Part shown: positions 46,447 through 54,203 of the stretch, piece after piece
How positions within the stretch are numbered: position 1 is the stretch's first letter
Layout: the number at the start of each line of letters is the position of its first letter
NCBI GenBank assembly: GCA_051747265.1
Contig: JBNJFY010000002.1
Location: forward strand, 537,990-601,989
Reading direction: 5' to 3'
Length of the DNA stretch: 64,000 bases
Origin: JBNJFY01 sp051747265
GTDB taxonomy: Bacteria; Bacteroidota; Rhodothermia; Balneolales; Balneolaceae
Notes under the pieces: generated by a model
Database searches by the model: none
Told to the model about the DNA's origin: nothing
Seen by the model: the letters and a program-made list of their open reading frames with translations, nothing else
Translations under genes and position numbers: made by a program

Positions 46447-46480
46447 ATCAGTGTGACAGAATTCAGTACTCAGTGTACAG
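46447..46480 (+). repeat. Solo iteron end downstream of metK
   Basis: ATCAGTGTGACAG directly after the metK stop TAG, then degenerate units (TTCAGTACTCAGTG), matches the outer end of elements E2-E4. There is no partner array nearby, so this is a solo or decayed end. Confidence 0.5.
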
Positions 46481-46515
46481 AAAGCCGATTCCATTCTGGA
46501 GTCGGCTTTTTTTTT
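46481..46515 (+). terminator. Terminator of metK
   Basis: AAAGCCGA pairs with TCGGCTTT around a 13-nt loop, with a long T tract. Confidence 0.85.
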
Positions 46516-46521
46516 GAATCG

Positions 46522-46781
46522 ACCTCCCAGCGTGACGACTCCGAATGCCTTCGGAGATCGTCACCTCAGAGAGTCTATCAAACTCAAAACGCTCCGGCGA
46601 GTGCCCTCACTCGTCGTTACTAGTGAGTGGCTGCTAATTATACTTTCTACAGAAAAATCGACGATCGAATATCCCGACTGTCGTCGGGATGATTGGATGT
46701 CGATTGGTTTTGAGTGTGGTAGCAAATTAGATCAACGCTCTGAGGTGATGCAGAATAAAATTCTGATCACGCTGTGAGGTT
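46522..46781. mobile_element. 260-bp inverted-repeat element (MITE-like) overlapping the ctaA stop
   Basis: The left end reads ACCTCCCAGCGTGA and the right end, on the minus strand, ACCTCACAGCGTGA. Inside each lies a small hairpin followed by TCACCTCAGAG in both halves. Further in, AACTCAAAAC is inverted as GTTTTGAGTG, and a CCCGACTGTCGTCGGG hairpin lies off-centre in the interior. The whole unit is a nested palindrome without a transposase gene. Its right end supplies the last codons and the TGA stop of ctaA. Confidence 0.65.
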
Positions 46782-47921
46782 GGTTTCTGAGGGGGTACGA
46801 TTGAGGTAATGACTTACGGCTACCCAGAGGCACCATAAAATCATGGCTACGGCTTGGTGGATCACGCCAAGGGAGACGGGAACATGATAGAGTAGAGTGA
46901 ACACGCCCAACAGATATTGAACGACTACTACACTGGCCATACCTGCCAACAGGTTCCGGTATAGTGCGGGAATGGCATCACGATTCACTGCTGAATAGAG
47001 CCAACGGACCGCATAGGCCAAAATGGCTACACTCAATATGGTTCCCAGTAACCGGTGCATGAATTGTACGGCGGAGGGGTTTTCCAGAAAGTTGAGCCAG
47101 AGTGGTTTGATCCACAGCATCTGCTCGGGGACCCAAACGCCGTTCATGGTGGGGAAGGTGTTGAAGATCATGCCGGCGTCCATTCCGGCCACGAAGGCGC
47201 CCCAAGTGATCTGCAAGAAAAGTAATACACCTATTGCCTTGGTCCAGGTTTTCTCCAGACCTTGCTGGGCTCGGGAAATCAAGTTATCTGGTTTAATCGG
47301 GGTCAGATCCAAGGCATACCAAAGCGTAAACGCCCCGATGGTGAAGGCCAGTAACAAGTGGGCGGCCAGCCGAAAGTGACTCACATAGGGTTGATCCACC
47401 AGTCCGCTCATTACCATAAACCAGCCCATGAGTCCCTGGGAGGCGCCCAGACCCAGCAAGACCAGCGCGCGATTGCGCATCTTGCGATTGAAGTAGCCTT
47501 TGAAGGTGAAAAACAGATAGGGCAGTATGAATACGATCCCGATGAATCGCCCGATCATCCGGTGCAGGTATTCCCAGAAGAAGATGTTTTTAAACTCACC
47601 CAGGCTCATCCCTTTGTTGATCTGCTGATACTCGGGAAACTGCTTGTACTTTTCGAAGGCGATCTGCCAGTCGGTCTCGGTCAGCGGAGGAATGGCGCCC
47701 ATAATGGGATCCCATTCCACCATGGAGAGCCCGGATTGGGTGAGACGTGTGATGCCGCCTACTACCACCATGATGAACACCAGGATTAATCCTGCCCACA
47801 GCCACCAGCGTACGGGGCGGGCTTTTTCTTCGGGTAGGCCTAGCCGGTTAGGTATATGATCGTCTTGATGGGGTGTGGATGGGTGTTCAGTAGCTGGGGA
47901 GGAAACCGTTAACGTGCTCAC
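46767..47921 (-). CDS. ctaA: Heme A synthase (COX15/CtaA)
   Basis: The 384-aa eight-helix membrane protein oxidises heme O to heme A for cytochrome oxidases. Family marks are GGITRLTQSGLSMVEWDPI, the heme-ligand His in WEYLHRMIGRFIG, SHFRLAAHLLLAF, FMHRLLGTIL and GVIHQAVAMILW. Length fits the COX15 type rather than the shorter Bacillus type. Its final residues (NLTA) and stop codon come from the end of the adjacent inverted-repeat element. Confidence 0.95.
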   Translation of the reverse strand: MSTLTVSSPATEHPSTPHQDDHIPNRLGLPEEKARPVRWWLWAGLILVFIMVVVGGITRLTQSGLSMVEWDPIMGAIPPLTETDWQIAFEKYKQFPEYQQINKGMSLGEFKNIFFWEYLHRMIGRFIGIVFILPYLFFTFKGYFNRKMRNRALVLLGLGASQGLMGWFMVMSGLVDQPYVSHFRLAAHLLLAFTIGAFTLWYALDLTPIKPDNLISRAQQGLEKTWTKAIGVLLFLQITWGAFVAGMDAGMIFNTFPTMNGVWVPEQMLWIKPLWLNFLENPSAVQFMHRLLGTILSVAILAYAVRWLYSAVNRDAIPALYRNLLAGMASVVVVQYLLGVFTLLYHVPVSLGVIHQAVAMILWCLWVAVSHYLNRTPSETNLTA

Positions 47922-48748
47922 GAGAATTTGTAATTGGATTTAGACCTGTAATTCTGCTGGACCGGTACAAAAATAGATCGATTAACGCATCAAATCCGTA
48001 CTTGGTATGATCAGATCGCCAAGATAAGGATTTTGCCTGTGGAATTCGTTGCTGGTTGCTGGTTGTTGGGAAAAAACAATTTATTCGACACCTGGGCGCT
48101 GGTTGGAGTGACCACACTTCCATCTTATAAGCAACTACCGGTTCCGGCATGAATCATTTATCTGCTGACCATTTTATTCATCTCACACTGACAACCGGTC
48201 ATTTCACCTAGAGTATCGGTTTTCTGAGCGGGAGAATTAGTCGCCCGCCCAGAAAACCCTCGTCCTCATTACCGGGCTCTGTCCGGGAATGTATACTGAT
48301 GAGCTCTGCTTATTTTAGAGTATCGTCGTAGTAGCTAACTAATCTGCTATACTGTAATGGGTGGTAACTGGATCTAAAGAACCCCTCAGCTTGATCGACG
48401 AGTGTACTGATTGCCTGATACAATACTCCGATGTCGATCAACCAGCTCCCCTTCGATGGGAGCGGTGGTTGGTGCTTTAAATTGGCTACTTGGCCATGGT
48501 TTCTAGAATTTCCAATAATTACCAACACTCTCCATGTCAACGGAATAACTGCCTAAACTTACCCAACCGCCGTTCCCATTTTAGGGGAACTCCGCCTTTA
48601 GGCGGTAAGGGGTCACACCAAACTATTACAACAGCTCTTTTTAGCCATAGGCATACGTCGGGCTGGCAGCCCGACATACGAAATTGTGGCACGGATGGAG
48701 GAATAATTTATGTACTGGCGTAAGTGGTGTTCAGCTGGGGTTACTAAC
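47922..48748. other. 827-bp noncoding region rich in hairpins
   Basis: There is no supported gene here. It holds a tandem GTTGCTGGTTGCTGGTTG (48048-48065) and a strong hairpin with arms GGTTTTCTGAGCGGG (48218-48232) and CCCGCCCAGAAAACC (48244-48258). Further hairpins are CTCCC/GGGAG near 48447, CCGCCTTTAGGCGG near 48591, and GTCGGGCT/AGCCCGAC near 48658. These look like REP-type or decayed mobile sequences. Confidence 0.5.
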
Positions 48749-50137
48749 TCACACGGTTTTCGAAAACTGTTGCTTGTCCTGCTGCTTCTTGGCTTGCAGG
48801 TAGGCGTCAAACTGCATGGCGATGTTGCGGAGGAAGTAGCGGCCCTGCGGAGTAATCTGCAGGCGATCGGGGTGGTGTATGAGGAAGCCGTCTTTTTCCA
48901 GCGGTTCCAGTCGGGCTAATTCGGATTGGAAATAACGGGCGGCATCGATATCCCACTGCTCGTTCAGATCCTCAAAGGAGAGATCGGCTTCGCACATGAT
49001 CTGCATGATCACTTCCCGGCGCAGTCGGTCGTCTTTGGTGAGCCAGCAGGTTTTCAGAATGGTGGTATCCTCGTCTTCCAGGCGTTGGTAGTACTCGGGC
49101 AGTGATTTCACATTTTGCAGGTAGAGCGATCCGATATTGGAGATGCCGGACATACCCAGCGCGTACAGATCGGCACCGCTGCGGGTGCTGTAGCCCTGGA
49201 AATTGCGCTGCAGAGTGCCATTGCGCTTAGCGATGGCCAGCTCATCATCGTCGCGGGCAAAGTGGTCCATGCCAATATAGGTGTAACCGCGGTCGGTCAG
49301 TTCGTCGATGGCGTATTTGAGCATCATCAATTTCTCGCGCGTGGGTGGAAAATCTTCTTCGTTGAGCAGCTTCTGTGCGGGCATCATCCAGGGGACGTGC
49401 GCGTAACTGTACACGGCCAGTCGGTTGGGTACCAGTTTGAGCACCTCATCTAGTGTTTGGTGCACCGTCTCCAAGGTCTGCTTGGGCAGTCCGTAGATCA
49501 GGTCCAGGTTTACGGAGGTGATGCCGTGCTTGCGCAGCCATTGTACGGCTTGTTTGTTTTGCTCAAACGGCTGGATCCGGTGAATAGCTTCTTGTACTTC
49601 CGGGTTGGTATCCTGAATCCCCAGCGAAGCCCGGTTGAACCCCACTTCGGCCAAGGCTTCAATATGCGCTTCGGTCAACCGCCGGGGATCAATTTCGATA
49701 CTGATCTCTGCGTCGTCGGCGAAGGTAGCGTACTTTCGGATGATAGCCATCAGCTGCTTCAGCTCTTCGGGCTGCAAAAACGTGGGGGTTCCACCACCCA
49801 GGTGTAATTGAATAACCCGACTCTCCGGATGCCAGTACTTGGCCCACCGCTGCAGTTCCAACTCCACGTATTTCAAGTATGCTTCGGACTGCGACTGATC
49901 CCGGGTGATGATCTTGGTGCATCCGCAATACCAACAGAGCGAAAAACAAAAGGGAATGTGTACATACAGAGAAAGATCACGCGGTTGGGCGTTGCGCTTT
50001 TTTAAATAATCATCAATTTCTATTTCCTTTACTTCCTCCTTGAACTGCACAGCGGTGGGGTAAGAGGTGTACCTTGGCCCGGGCACATTGTATCGCTCTA
50101 TTAGATTGAGATCGACGGTTGGAGTTTTATTGTCCAT
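48749..50137 (-). CDS. hemN: Oxygen-independent coproporphyrinogen III dehydrogenase
   Basis: This 462-aa radical SAM enzyme makes protoporphyrinogen IX without oxygen. The 4Fe-4S cluster is bound by the CxxxCxxC set at Cys64, Cys68 and Cys71 (followed by Cys73) in IPFCFSLCWYCGC. Upstream is the HemN-specific YNVPGPRYTSYPTA. LHLGGGTPTFL, the SAM-binding region and the C-terminal HemN domain are all present. An earlier ATG would add seven residues, but the nearby duplicated fragment starts at the same Met, which supports this start. It fits the anaerobic respiration context next to the nos genes. Confidence 0.95.
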   Translation of the reverse strand: MDNKTPTVDLNLIERYNVPGPRYTSYPTAVQFKEEVKEIEIDDYLKKRNAQPRDLSLYVHIPFCFSLCWYCGCTKIITRDQSQSEAYLKYVELELQRWAKYWHPESRVIQLHLGGGTPTFLQPEELKQLMAIIRKYATFADDAEISIEIDPRRLTEAHIEALAEVGFNRASLGIQDTNPEVQEAIHRIQPFEQNKQAVQWLRKHGITSVNLDLIYGLPKQTLETVHQTLDEVLKLVPNRLAVYSYAHVPWMMPAQKLLNEEDFPPTREKLMMLKYAIDELTDRGYTYIGMDHFARDDDELAIAKRNGTLQRNFQGYSTRSGADLYALGMSGISNIGSLYLQNVKSLPEYYQRLEDEDTTILKTCWLTKDDRLRREVIMQIMCEADLSFEDLNEQWDIDAARYFQSELARLEPLEKDGFLIHHPDRLQITPQGRYFLRNIAMQFDAYLQAKKQQDKQQFSKTV

Positions 50138-50161
50138 AGTGCAAAATTTAGCTTTCAAAAC

Positions 50162-50188
50162 CGCACGAGCGGACGCTCGCGCTAGTTT
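50162..50188. repeat. GC-rich palindromic repeat, copy 1
   Basis: The sequence ACGAGCGGACGCTCGCGCTAGTTT contains a GAGCG/CGCTC palindrome. It lies at the 3' edge of the hemN-like fragment and supplies that fragment's TAG stop. It recurs at 50396-50424. Confidence 0.6.
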
Positions 50189-50286
50189 ATGAATTGTACG
50201 GCGGTTGGATAGGAGGTATAGCGCGGTCCGGGAACGTTGTACCGCTCAATAAGGTCAAGATCTACGCTGGGGGTCTGATTAGGCAT
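50182..50286 (-). pseudogene. Duplicated 5' fragment of hemN (34 codons)
   Basis: A short frame starting at the ATG at 50286 reads MPNQTPSVDLDLIERYNVPG and continues to SYPTAVQF, then IN and a stop. It matches the start of the intact hemN, which begins MDNKTPTVDLNLIERYNVPG, in 27 of 32 aligned residues. DNA identity is clearly lower, so the duplication is old or came from a second, diverged copy. The fragment ends at a GC-rich palindromic repeat that supplies the stop codon. It is a broken remnant and not likely to be functional. Confidence 0.8.
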
Positions 50287-50317
50287 CGTTCGTATATTCT
50301 AACTTTTTGTCAAATAT

Positions 50318-50367
50318 CCACGAGCGGGAACCTTCGCTTTGATTTTGGTTACTGAAGACGCTCGTGG
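50318..50367. repeat. Inverted repeat CCACGAGCG / CGCTCGTGG
   Basis: Two 9-nt arms around a 32-nt spacer share the ACGAGCG word with the flanking GC-rich palindromes at 50162 and 50396. Confidence 0.55.
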
Positions 50368-50395
50368 AAGTATTGATCATTTTTGGACCCAAATC

Positions 50396-50424
50396 GTACG
50401 AGCGGACGCTCGCGCTAGTTTTTG
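50396..50424. repeat. GC-rich palindromic repeat, copy 2
   Basis: This is a direct repeat of the unit at 50162-50188, in the same orientation, sharing the 23-nt core that begins ACGAGCGGACGCTC. Confidence 0.6.
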
Positions 50425-50552
50425 GTCGGAGTATTCGTATGCATCATGGATACAGGGTTGGATCAAAAACAGAGTTGAAGATCGGAATTAAATGGCACTT
50501 CTTCTGCCCGATGGAGCCTTACGCAGTTTGTAGGTGAATTTATTACAGGGCA

Positions 50553-50818
50553 TCAGTGTGTCAGTGCTTCAGTGCTTCAGTGCTTCAGTGTTTCAGTGCT
50601 TCAGTGTTTCAGTGCTTCAGTGTTTCAGTGTTTCAGTGTTTCAGTGTTTCAGAGGGTCTTTGCTATTTTGTAATTATGAAAACGAATTCACATTCACTGC
50701 AGTCGCAGATTACGATGAAGTTAACACCTAGCAGCAATCAAGAATTCGAGCTGGTGATCAACTCAAGGCAAGCACCCATCTGACACACTGAAGCACTGAC
50801 ACACTGAAGCACTGATCA
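50553..50818 (+). mobile_element. Inverted-iteron element, expanded empty copy (E4)
   Basis: The left array at 50553-50652 has twelve and a half 8-nt units (TCAGTGCT and TCAGTGTT). The right array at 50780-50818 is inverted and ends in ACTGATCA, directly abutting the TGA stop of nosY on the minus strand. The interior is homologous to that of E3, starting AGAGG...TTTGCTAT and ending AATTCGAGCTGG...GGCAAGCACCC. It encodes a 35-residue frame ending FELVINSRQAPI. The low-complexity open frames over the array are artefacts of the 8-nt repeat. Confidence 0.65.
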
Positions 50819-51619
50819 AAAGTCCATTTTCTTGAACCTGCGGAAGGCTCCAATCAGGGGGATGGTCAGCCAGATGGCCAAAGAGCCGGTGGCGATGCCC
50901 ATGCCCCAGAAGCTGCCGAAGAATCGGTTGAACACGGCGCCGGTGTAACCCATCAGGGCGGAGACGTCGAACTGTAGCATGACCATAATGCGGGCCAGAT
51001 CGATGGGATTGAGCATGGAGATGATCAATACCGGTTGTTCCAGCGGGTAGTCGCCCAACAAATAGACGGTGAGCAAGATCAATCCATCATAGAGTACGCC
51101 CAGAATCAACCAGAGCACCAAGACCACACCCAATCCTTTGACTTTATCTTGATAAAAGGTCAAACCCAGCCAGATGCCCAAGGCAGTCATAATCAGACTG
51201 AGCATCGCGCCCAGGCTTAATAACTGAATGGCTGTACCCCACAAACCGGGATCAATGATACCGTGCCAGGTGAGGGGCAATCCCGCGCCAATTACGAATG
51301 CGGCGGCCAGCGGAATACTCATCCCGGCATACAAACCCCAGAACACCTGGGAGCGGTCCATCGGTTGGGCCAACAGCAATTCGGTGAAATCATTGGATTG
51401 ATAGATATGCAGTGCGCCGTACAGCATGCCCACAATGGGAATCAAAAATAACATGATGTTGGAAAGGCTGAGTAGCACCTTGTCGCCACTGCCCGCGAAG
51501 CGCAGCAGCACTTCGGTGAGTAGCACATAAAACAGGGTGTACCCCAGCAGCCACTTGGCGCGGGCCATGTTTTTCCATTGGTATCCGGTCACGGTGCGTA
51601 TTCCTGCGTAGGTACTCAT
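50816..51619 (-). CDS. nosY: NosY-type ABC-2 permease
   Basis: This 267-aa membrane protein has six helices and is the permease partner of NosF in the NosDFY system that matures the copper site of nitrous oxide reductase. Marks include FTELLLAQPMDRSQVFWG and the final LNPIDLARIMVMLQFDVSALMGYTG loop. Its start overlaps the NosF stop by 4 bp. The stop codon TGA is immediately followed by the end of iteron element E4. Confidence 0.9.
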   Translation of the reverse strand: MSTYAGIRTVTGYQWKNMARAKWLLGYTLFYVLLTEVLLRFAGSGDKVLLSLSNIMLFLIPIVGMLYGALHIYQSNDFTELLLAQPMDRSQVFWGLYAGMSIPLAAAFVIGAGLPLTWHGIIDPGLWGTAIQLLSLGAMLSLIMTALGIWLGLTFYQDKVKGLGVVLVLWLILGVLYDGLILLTVYLLGDYPLEQPVLIISMLNPIDLARIMVMLQFDVSALMGYTGAVFNRFFGSFWGMGIATGSLAIWLTIPLIGAFRRFKKMDF

Positions 51620-52326
51620 TGTTCTGCTCCTTCCATCATCCAGGCTACGGCCTCTTCCAGATGATTTTGTTGAGATTCCCGCACCAGCTGATCGGCGGAA
51701 CCCTGGAATCGTAATTTTCCTTGTACTAAAAAGACGATCTGATCGGTGAGGGCTTCGATCTCCCCCATAATATGCGAGGTGAGCAGCAATGTTTTACCGC
51801 GTTCCCGCTCTTGTTGTATCCACTTTTTAAACATGTGCGCGGCCCGCGGATCCAGCCCGGCGGTGGGCTCATCCATGATCAAAATAGGAGCGTCAAACAT
51901 CAGTGCCTGAGTGGCTCCCACCTTTTGCCGGGTTCCCCCGGAGAGGGCACGCATCGGTTTATTAAGCTCCGGTTCCAGCTCGAAATAGCGGATCAATTCA
52001 TCGCGCTTTACCGCTTCCTGCTGGCGCACCTGCTCCAGAAAATCCAACAGCTCATTCACCCGCATCTGTTCGGGATAACGCGCCATTTGGGGCATGTACC
52101 CAATGTTAGACCGGTAATCACCATCACCGTTTACGTGGGTGTCGTCGACATAAATGTCGCCTTCCTGGGGTTTGACCAACCCCAGGATCGATTTGATCAT
52201 GGTGGTTTTTCCGGATCCGTTGGGACCCACTATTCCGGTGGCTGAGCCCGTTTCAAACTGGAGGCTCAGGTCCCGCAGGGCGGGTTTGCCCTCAAATTTT
52301 TTGGTTACTTTGTGTACGGTAATCAT
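51616..52326 (-). CDS. nosF: NosF-type ABC ATPase
   Basis: The 236-aa ATPase has Walker A GPNGSGKTT (residues 34-42), the signature ALSGGTRQKVGATQAL and Walker B ILIMDEPTAGLDP. It powers the NosDFY complex, which in known cases moves a sulfur-containing or copper-related species for CuZ assembly. It overlaps nosD and nosY by 4 bp at either end, so the three are translationally coupled. Confidence 0.92.
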   Translation of the reverse strand: MITVHKVTKKFEGKPALRDLSLQFETGSATGIVGPNGSGKTTMIKSILGLVKPQEGDIYVDDTHVNGDGDYRSNIGYMPQMARYPEQMRVNELLDFLEQVRQQEAVKRDELIRYFELEPELNKPMRALSGGTRQKVGATQALMFDAPILIMDEPTAGLDPRAAHMFKKWIQQERERGKTLLLTSHIMGEIEALTDQIVFLVQGKLRFQGSADQLVRESQQNHLEEAVAWMMEGAEQ

Positions 52327-53615
52327 AATATACTCCTCATCTTCGGTTCTTCATCCACCAGGGTTTCCGGGGTCATTACCGGCAACAGGCGTTCGGCTTG
52401 ATCCAGCAGATCTACCAACAGGCTGCGCAGTAAAATCATGGCCTGGGGCTGCTGTTCAACTAGCATGGCAAACAGACGCACCGGACGGTAGGGCACATCA
52501 CCTACACCGTCTTTGTCCAAATCATACCCCTCGTATTGACTCCAGTAGTTGCCGCGAAACTCATTAAAGTGTTGCTGTGAGTTGGTGGATACATCAAAGG
52601 TATTGGCGATAAAGTCGTTGGCGGTAAAGGTGTTATCCACACAGTTGCCCATTATTTTCACCGCCCAGCCATTTTGGGAAAACCTGTTGTGGTGAAGCTC
52701 AATCTGGCTAGAGGCTTCCGCGTAGATCCCGACTGAATTGTCGGTAAAATGATTGCCGGAAATCTCGCTGTATCGGATCTCTTTGAGCAGCAATCCATAG
52801 GCGGCCGCCCCCCAATTGTGTTCAAATCGGTTGTCGTGCATTTCCACCCGGTCGGTATACATTACGGCCACACCGGCCCCATTGTCGCGAAAGGTATTCC
52901 CGGTATACTGACAATCATTGGAAAACATGAAATGGAGGCCGTAACGGAGGTTCTGTGTACTTAAGTTATTTTCTACCGTTGAGCCCTCCACAAATTCGAA
53001 ATAGATCCCATCCCGGTGTCCACGAACGATATTGTTACGAATAGTCACCTGTTTGCTATACCATAGGTGAATCCCATTTCCAGACATGGTTTCCTTGGCC
53101 TTGTAGGCTCGGATAGTATTGTTCTCCAAGGTGATGTTTTTGGATTCGGCCAGATAAATGCCAAAGAAGTTCCGCTCCATCTGCACGTTGCGGACAGTCA
53201 CACCACTCACCTTTTCCATCACGATCCCGGCATTATCCTGCATAAAACTGCGTCCGGATCCATTCACCTGGAGATACTGGATGGTCACGCTATCCGCATG
53301 GACCATGAGTGTATGCCCCTGATCATCCGCATCAATAACGGCCAACCGAGTGGTGTCTCGGGACGTAATGGTGATATTGGGCACGATGATATCTACATCA
53401 CGCTCCACATACCGGCCGGGTTCCAGGGCAATCACATCTCCAGGCTCGACCTGGGTTAGCGCTTCGGTTAGGCTAGTAAGGGGGTGCTGGGATCCGACCA
53501 GCACTGTATCCGTTGCTGCTTGCGCCCCATTGCCTATTCCCAATCCAATGAGCACACCTACTAGCATGATGCCCTTTCGGATCCAGACGGATTGTGTTGT
53601 TTGGGTATATTTCAT
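52323..53615 (-). CDS. nosD: NosD periplasmic beta-helix copper maturation protein
   Basis: The 430-aa exported protein has a signal peptide (MLVGVLIGLGIGNGAQA) and a right-handed beta helix made of many short NN(I/F)xxN-type turns, such as NITLENNTIRAY, VTIRNNIVRGHRDGIY and STVENNLSTQNLRYGLHF. These are CASH/NosD repeats. It is the periplasmic partner of NosFY in assembling the tetranuclear CuZ centre of NosZ. The length is normal. Confidence 0.93.
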   Translation of the reverse strand: MKYTQTTQSVWIRKGIMLVGVLIGLGIGNGAQAATDTVLVGSQHPLTSLTEALTQVEPGDVIALEPGRYVERDVDIIVPNITITSRDTTRLAVIDADDQGHTLMVHADSVTIQYLQVNGSGRSFMQDNAGIVMEKVSGVTVRNVQMERNFFGIYLAESKNITLENNTIRAYKAKETMSGNGIHLWYSKQVTIRNNIVRGHRDGIYFEFVEGSTVENNLSTQNLRYGLHFMFSNDCQYTGNTFRDNGAGVAVMYTDRVEMHDNRFEHNWGAAAYGLLLKEIRYSEISGNHFTDNSVGIYAEASSQIELHHNRFSQNGWAVKIMGNCVDNTFTANDFIANTFDVSTNSQQHFNEFRGNYWSQYEGYDLDKDGVGDVPYRPVRLFAMLVEQQPQAMILLRSLLVDLLDQAERLLPVMTPETLVDEEPKMRSIL

Positions 53616-53662
53616 GACGACTCCTCTTAGCCTACGTCGGCGTCATTCGGTTCAAAATAAAT

Positions 53663-54181
53663 TTACATCTGCATAGACTTGGCAGCTTGATCCGACCAAG
53701 CCTCATTCACGGTTTGCTTGACTTGCGACCAATTCATTGGTTGACCGCCAAATTCTTTTATCAATTCTTGTGCTTGCACCGGAGATACCGTCCCCAGCAG
53801 GGAAAGACCCATAGGGCTTTTAATCTGCGGACTTTGAATAAATTGGGCCTCTTCTACCGGAATCCAGTTGCCGGGGTTATTGAAGTCACTGACCCACAGG
53901 TGCGCGGGGGTTACCTCCGATTGCTCTTGCACATACGCGGCCATGCATTCGATGGCATCAAACGTATAGGCCTTGCCGGTTTCGGTTTTCAGTTGTGCGG
54001 CAAAGCGTTCATCAGAAACAATCATAGAACAGTGCGCACAGGCATCATCGCCGTAATACACGGTAGCCGGTTCATCACTCGCGCATCCGCTCATCAAAAC
54101 CGAACCCAAAATTATGGTCAACACGAGCAAAGACCGAGAGGTCCTATTGATCATCTGTTGTTTTAGCCTACGGTACAACAT
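53663..54181 (-). CDS. nosL: NosL copper chaperone lipoprotein
   Basis: The 172-aa lipoprotein delivers Cu(I) to apo-NosZ. The signal peptide ends in LMSGC (Cys33). The NosL motif is present at Cys48, Cys51 and Met53 (CAHCSMIVSD), followed by TFDAIECMAAY. The open frame extends 22 codons further, but the ATG at 54181 has a good GAGGAA site and was chosen. The following nosD begins 48 bp later. Confidence 0.92.
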   Translation of the reverse strand: MLYRRLKQQMINRTSRSLLVLTIILGSVLMSGCASDEPATVYYGDDACAHCSMIVSDERFAAQLKTETGKAYTFDAIECMAAYVQEQSEVTPAHLWVSDFNNPGNWIPVEEAQFIQSPQIKSPMGLSLLGTVSPVQAQELIKEFGGQPMNWSQVKQTVNEAWSDQAAKSMQM

Positions 54182-54203
54182 GGTTTCCTCACTTATAAAA
54201 CGT

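Noticed and set aside
50490..50508. Sigma-54-like promoter TGGCAC-N5-CTGC
   Set aside because: The -12 element is a poor match and only a repeat element follows, with no gene in the right orientation.
50553..50652. CRISPR array
   Set aside because: The units are 8 nt in direct tandem with no spacers and no cas genes nearby.
50534..50783. Two Cys/Phe/Ser-rich open frames of 65 and 75 aa
   Set aside because: They are translations of the 8-nt tandem array (repeated QCFS/VFQC patterns) and not proteins.
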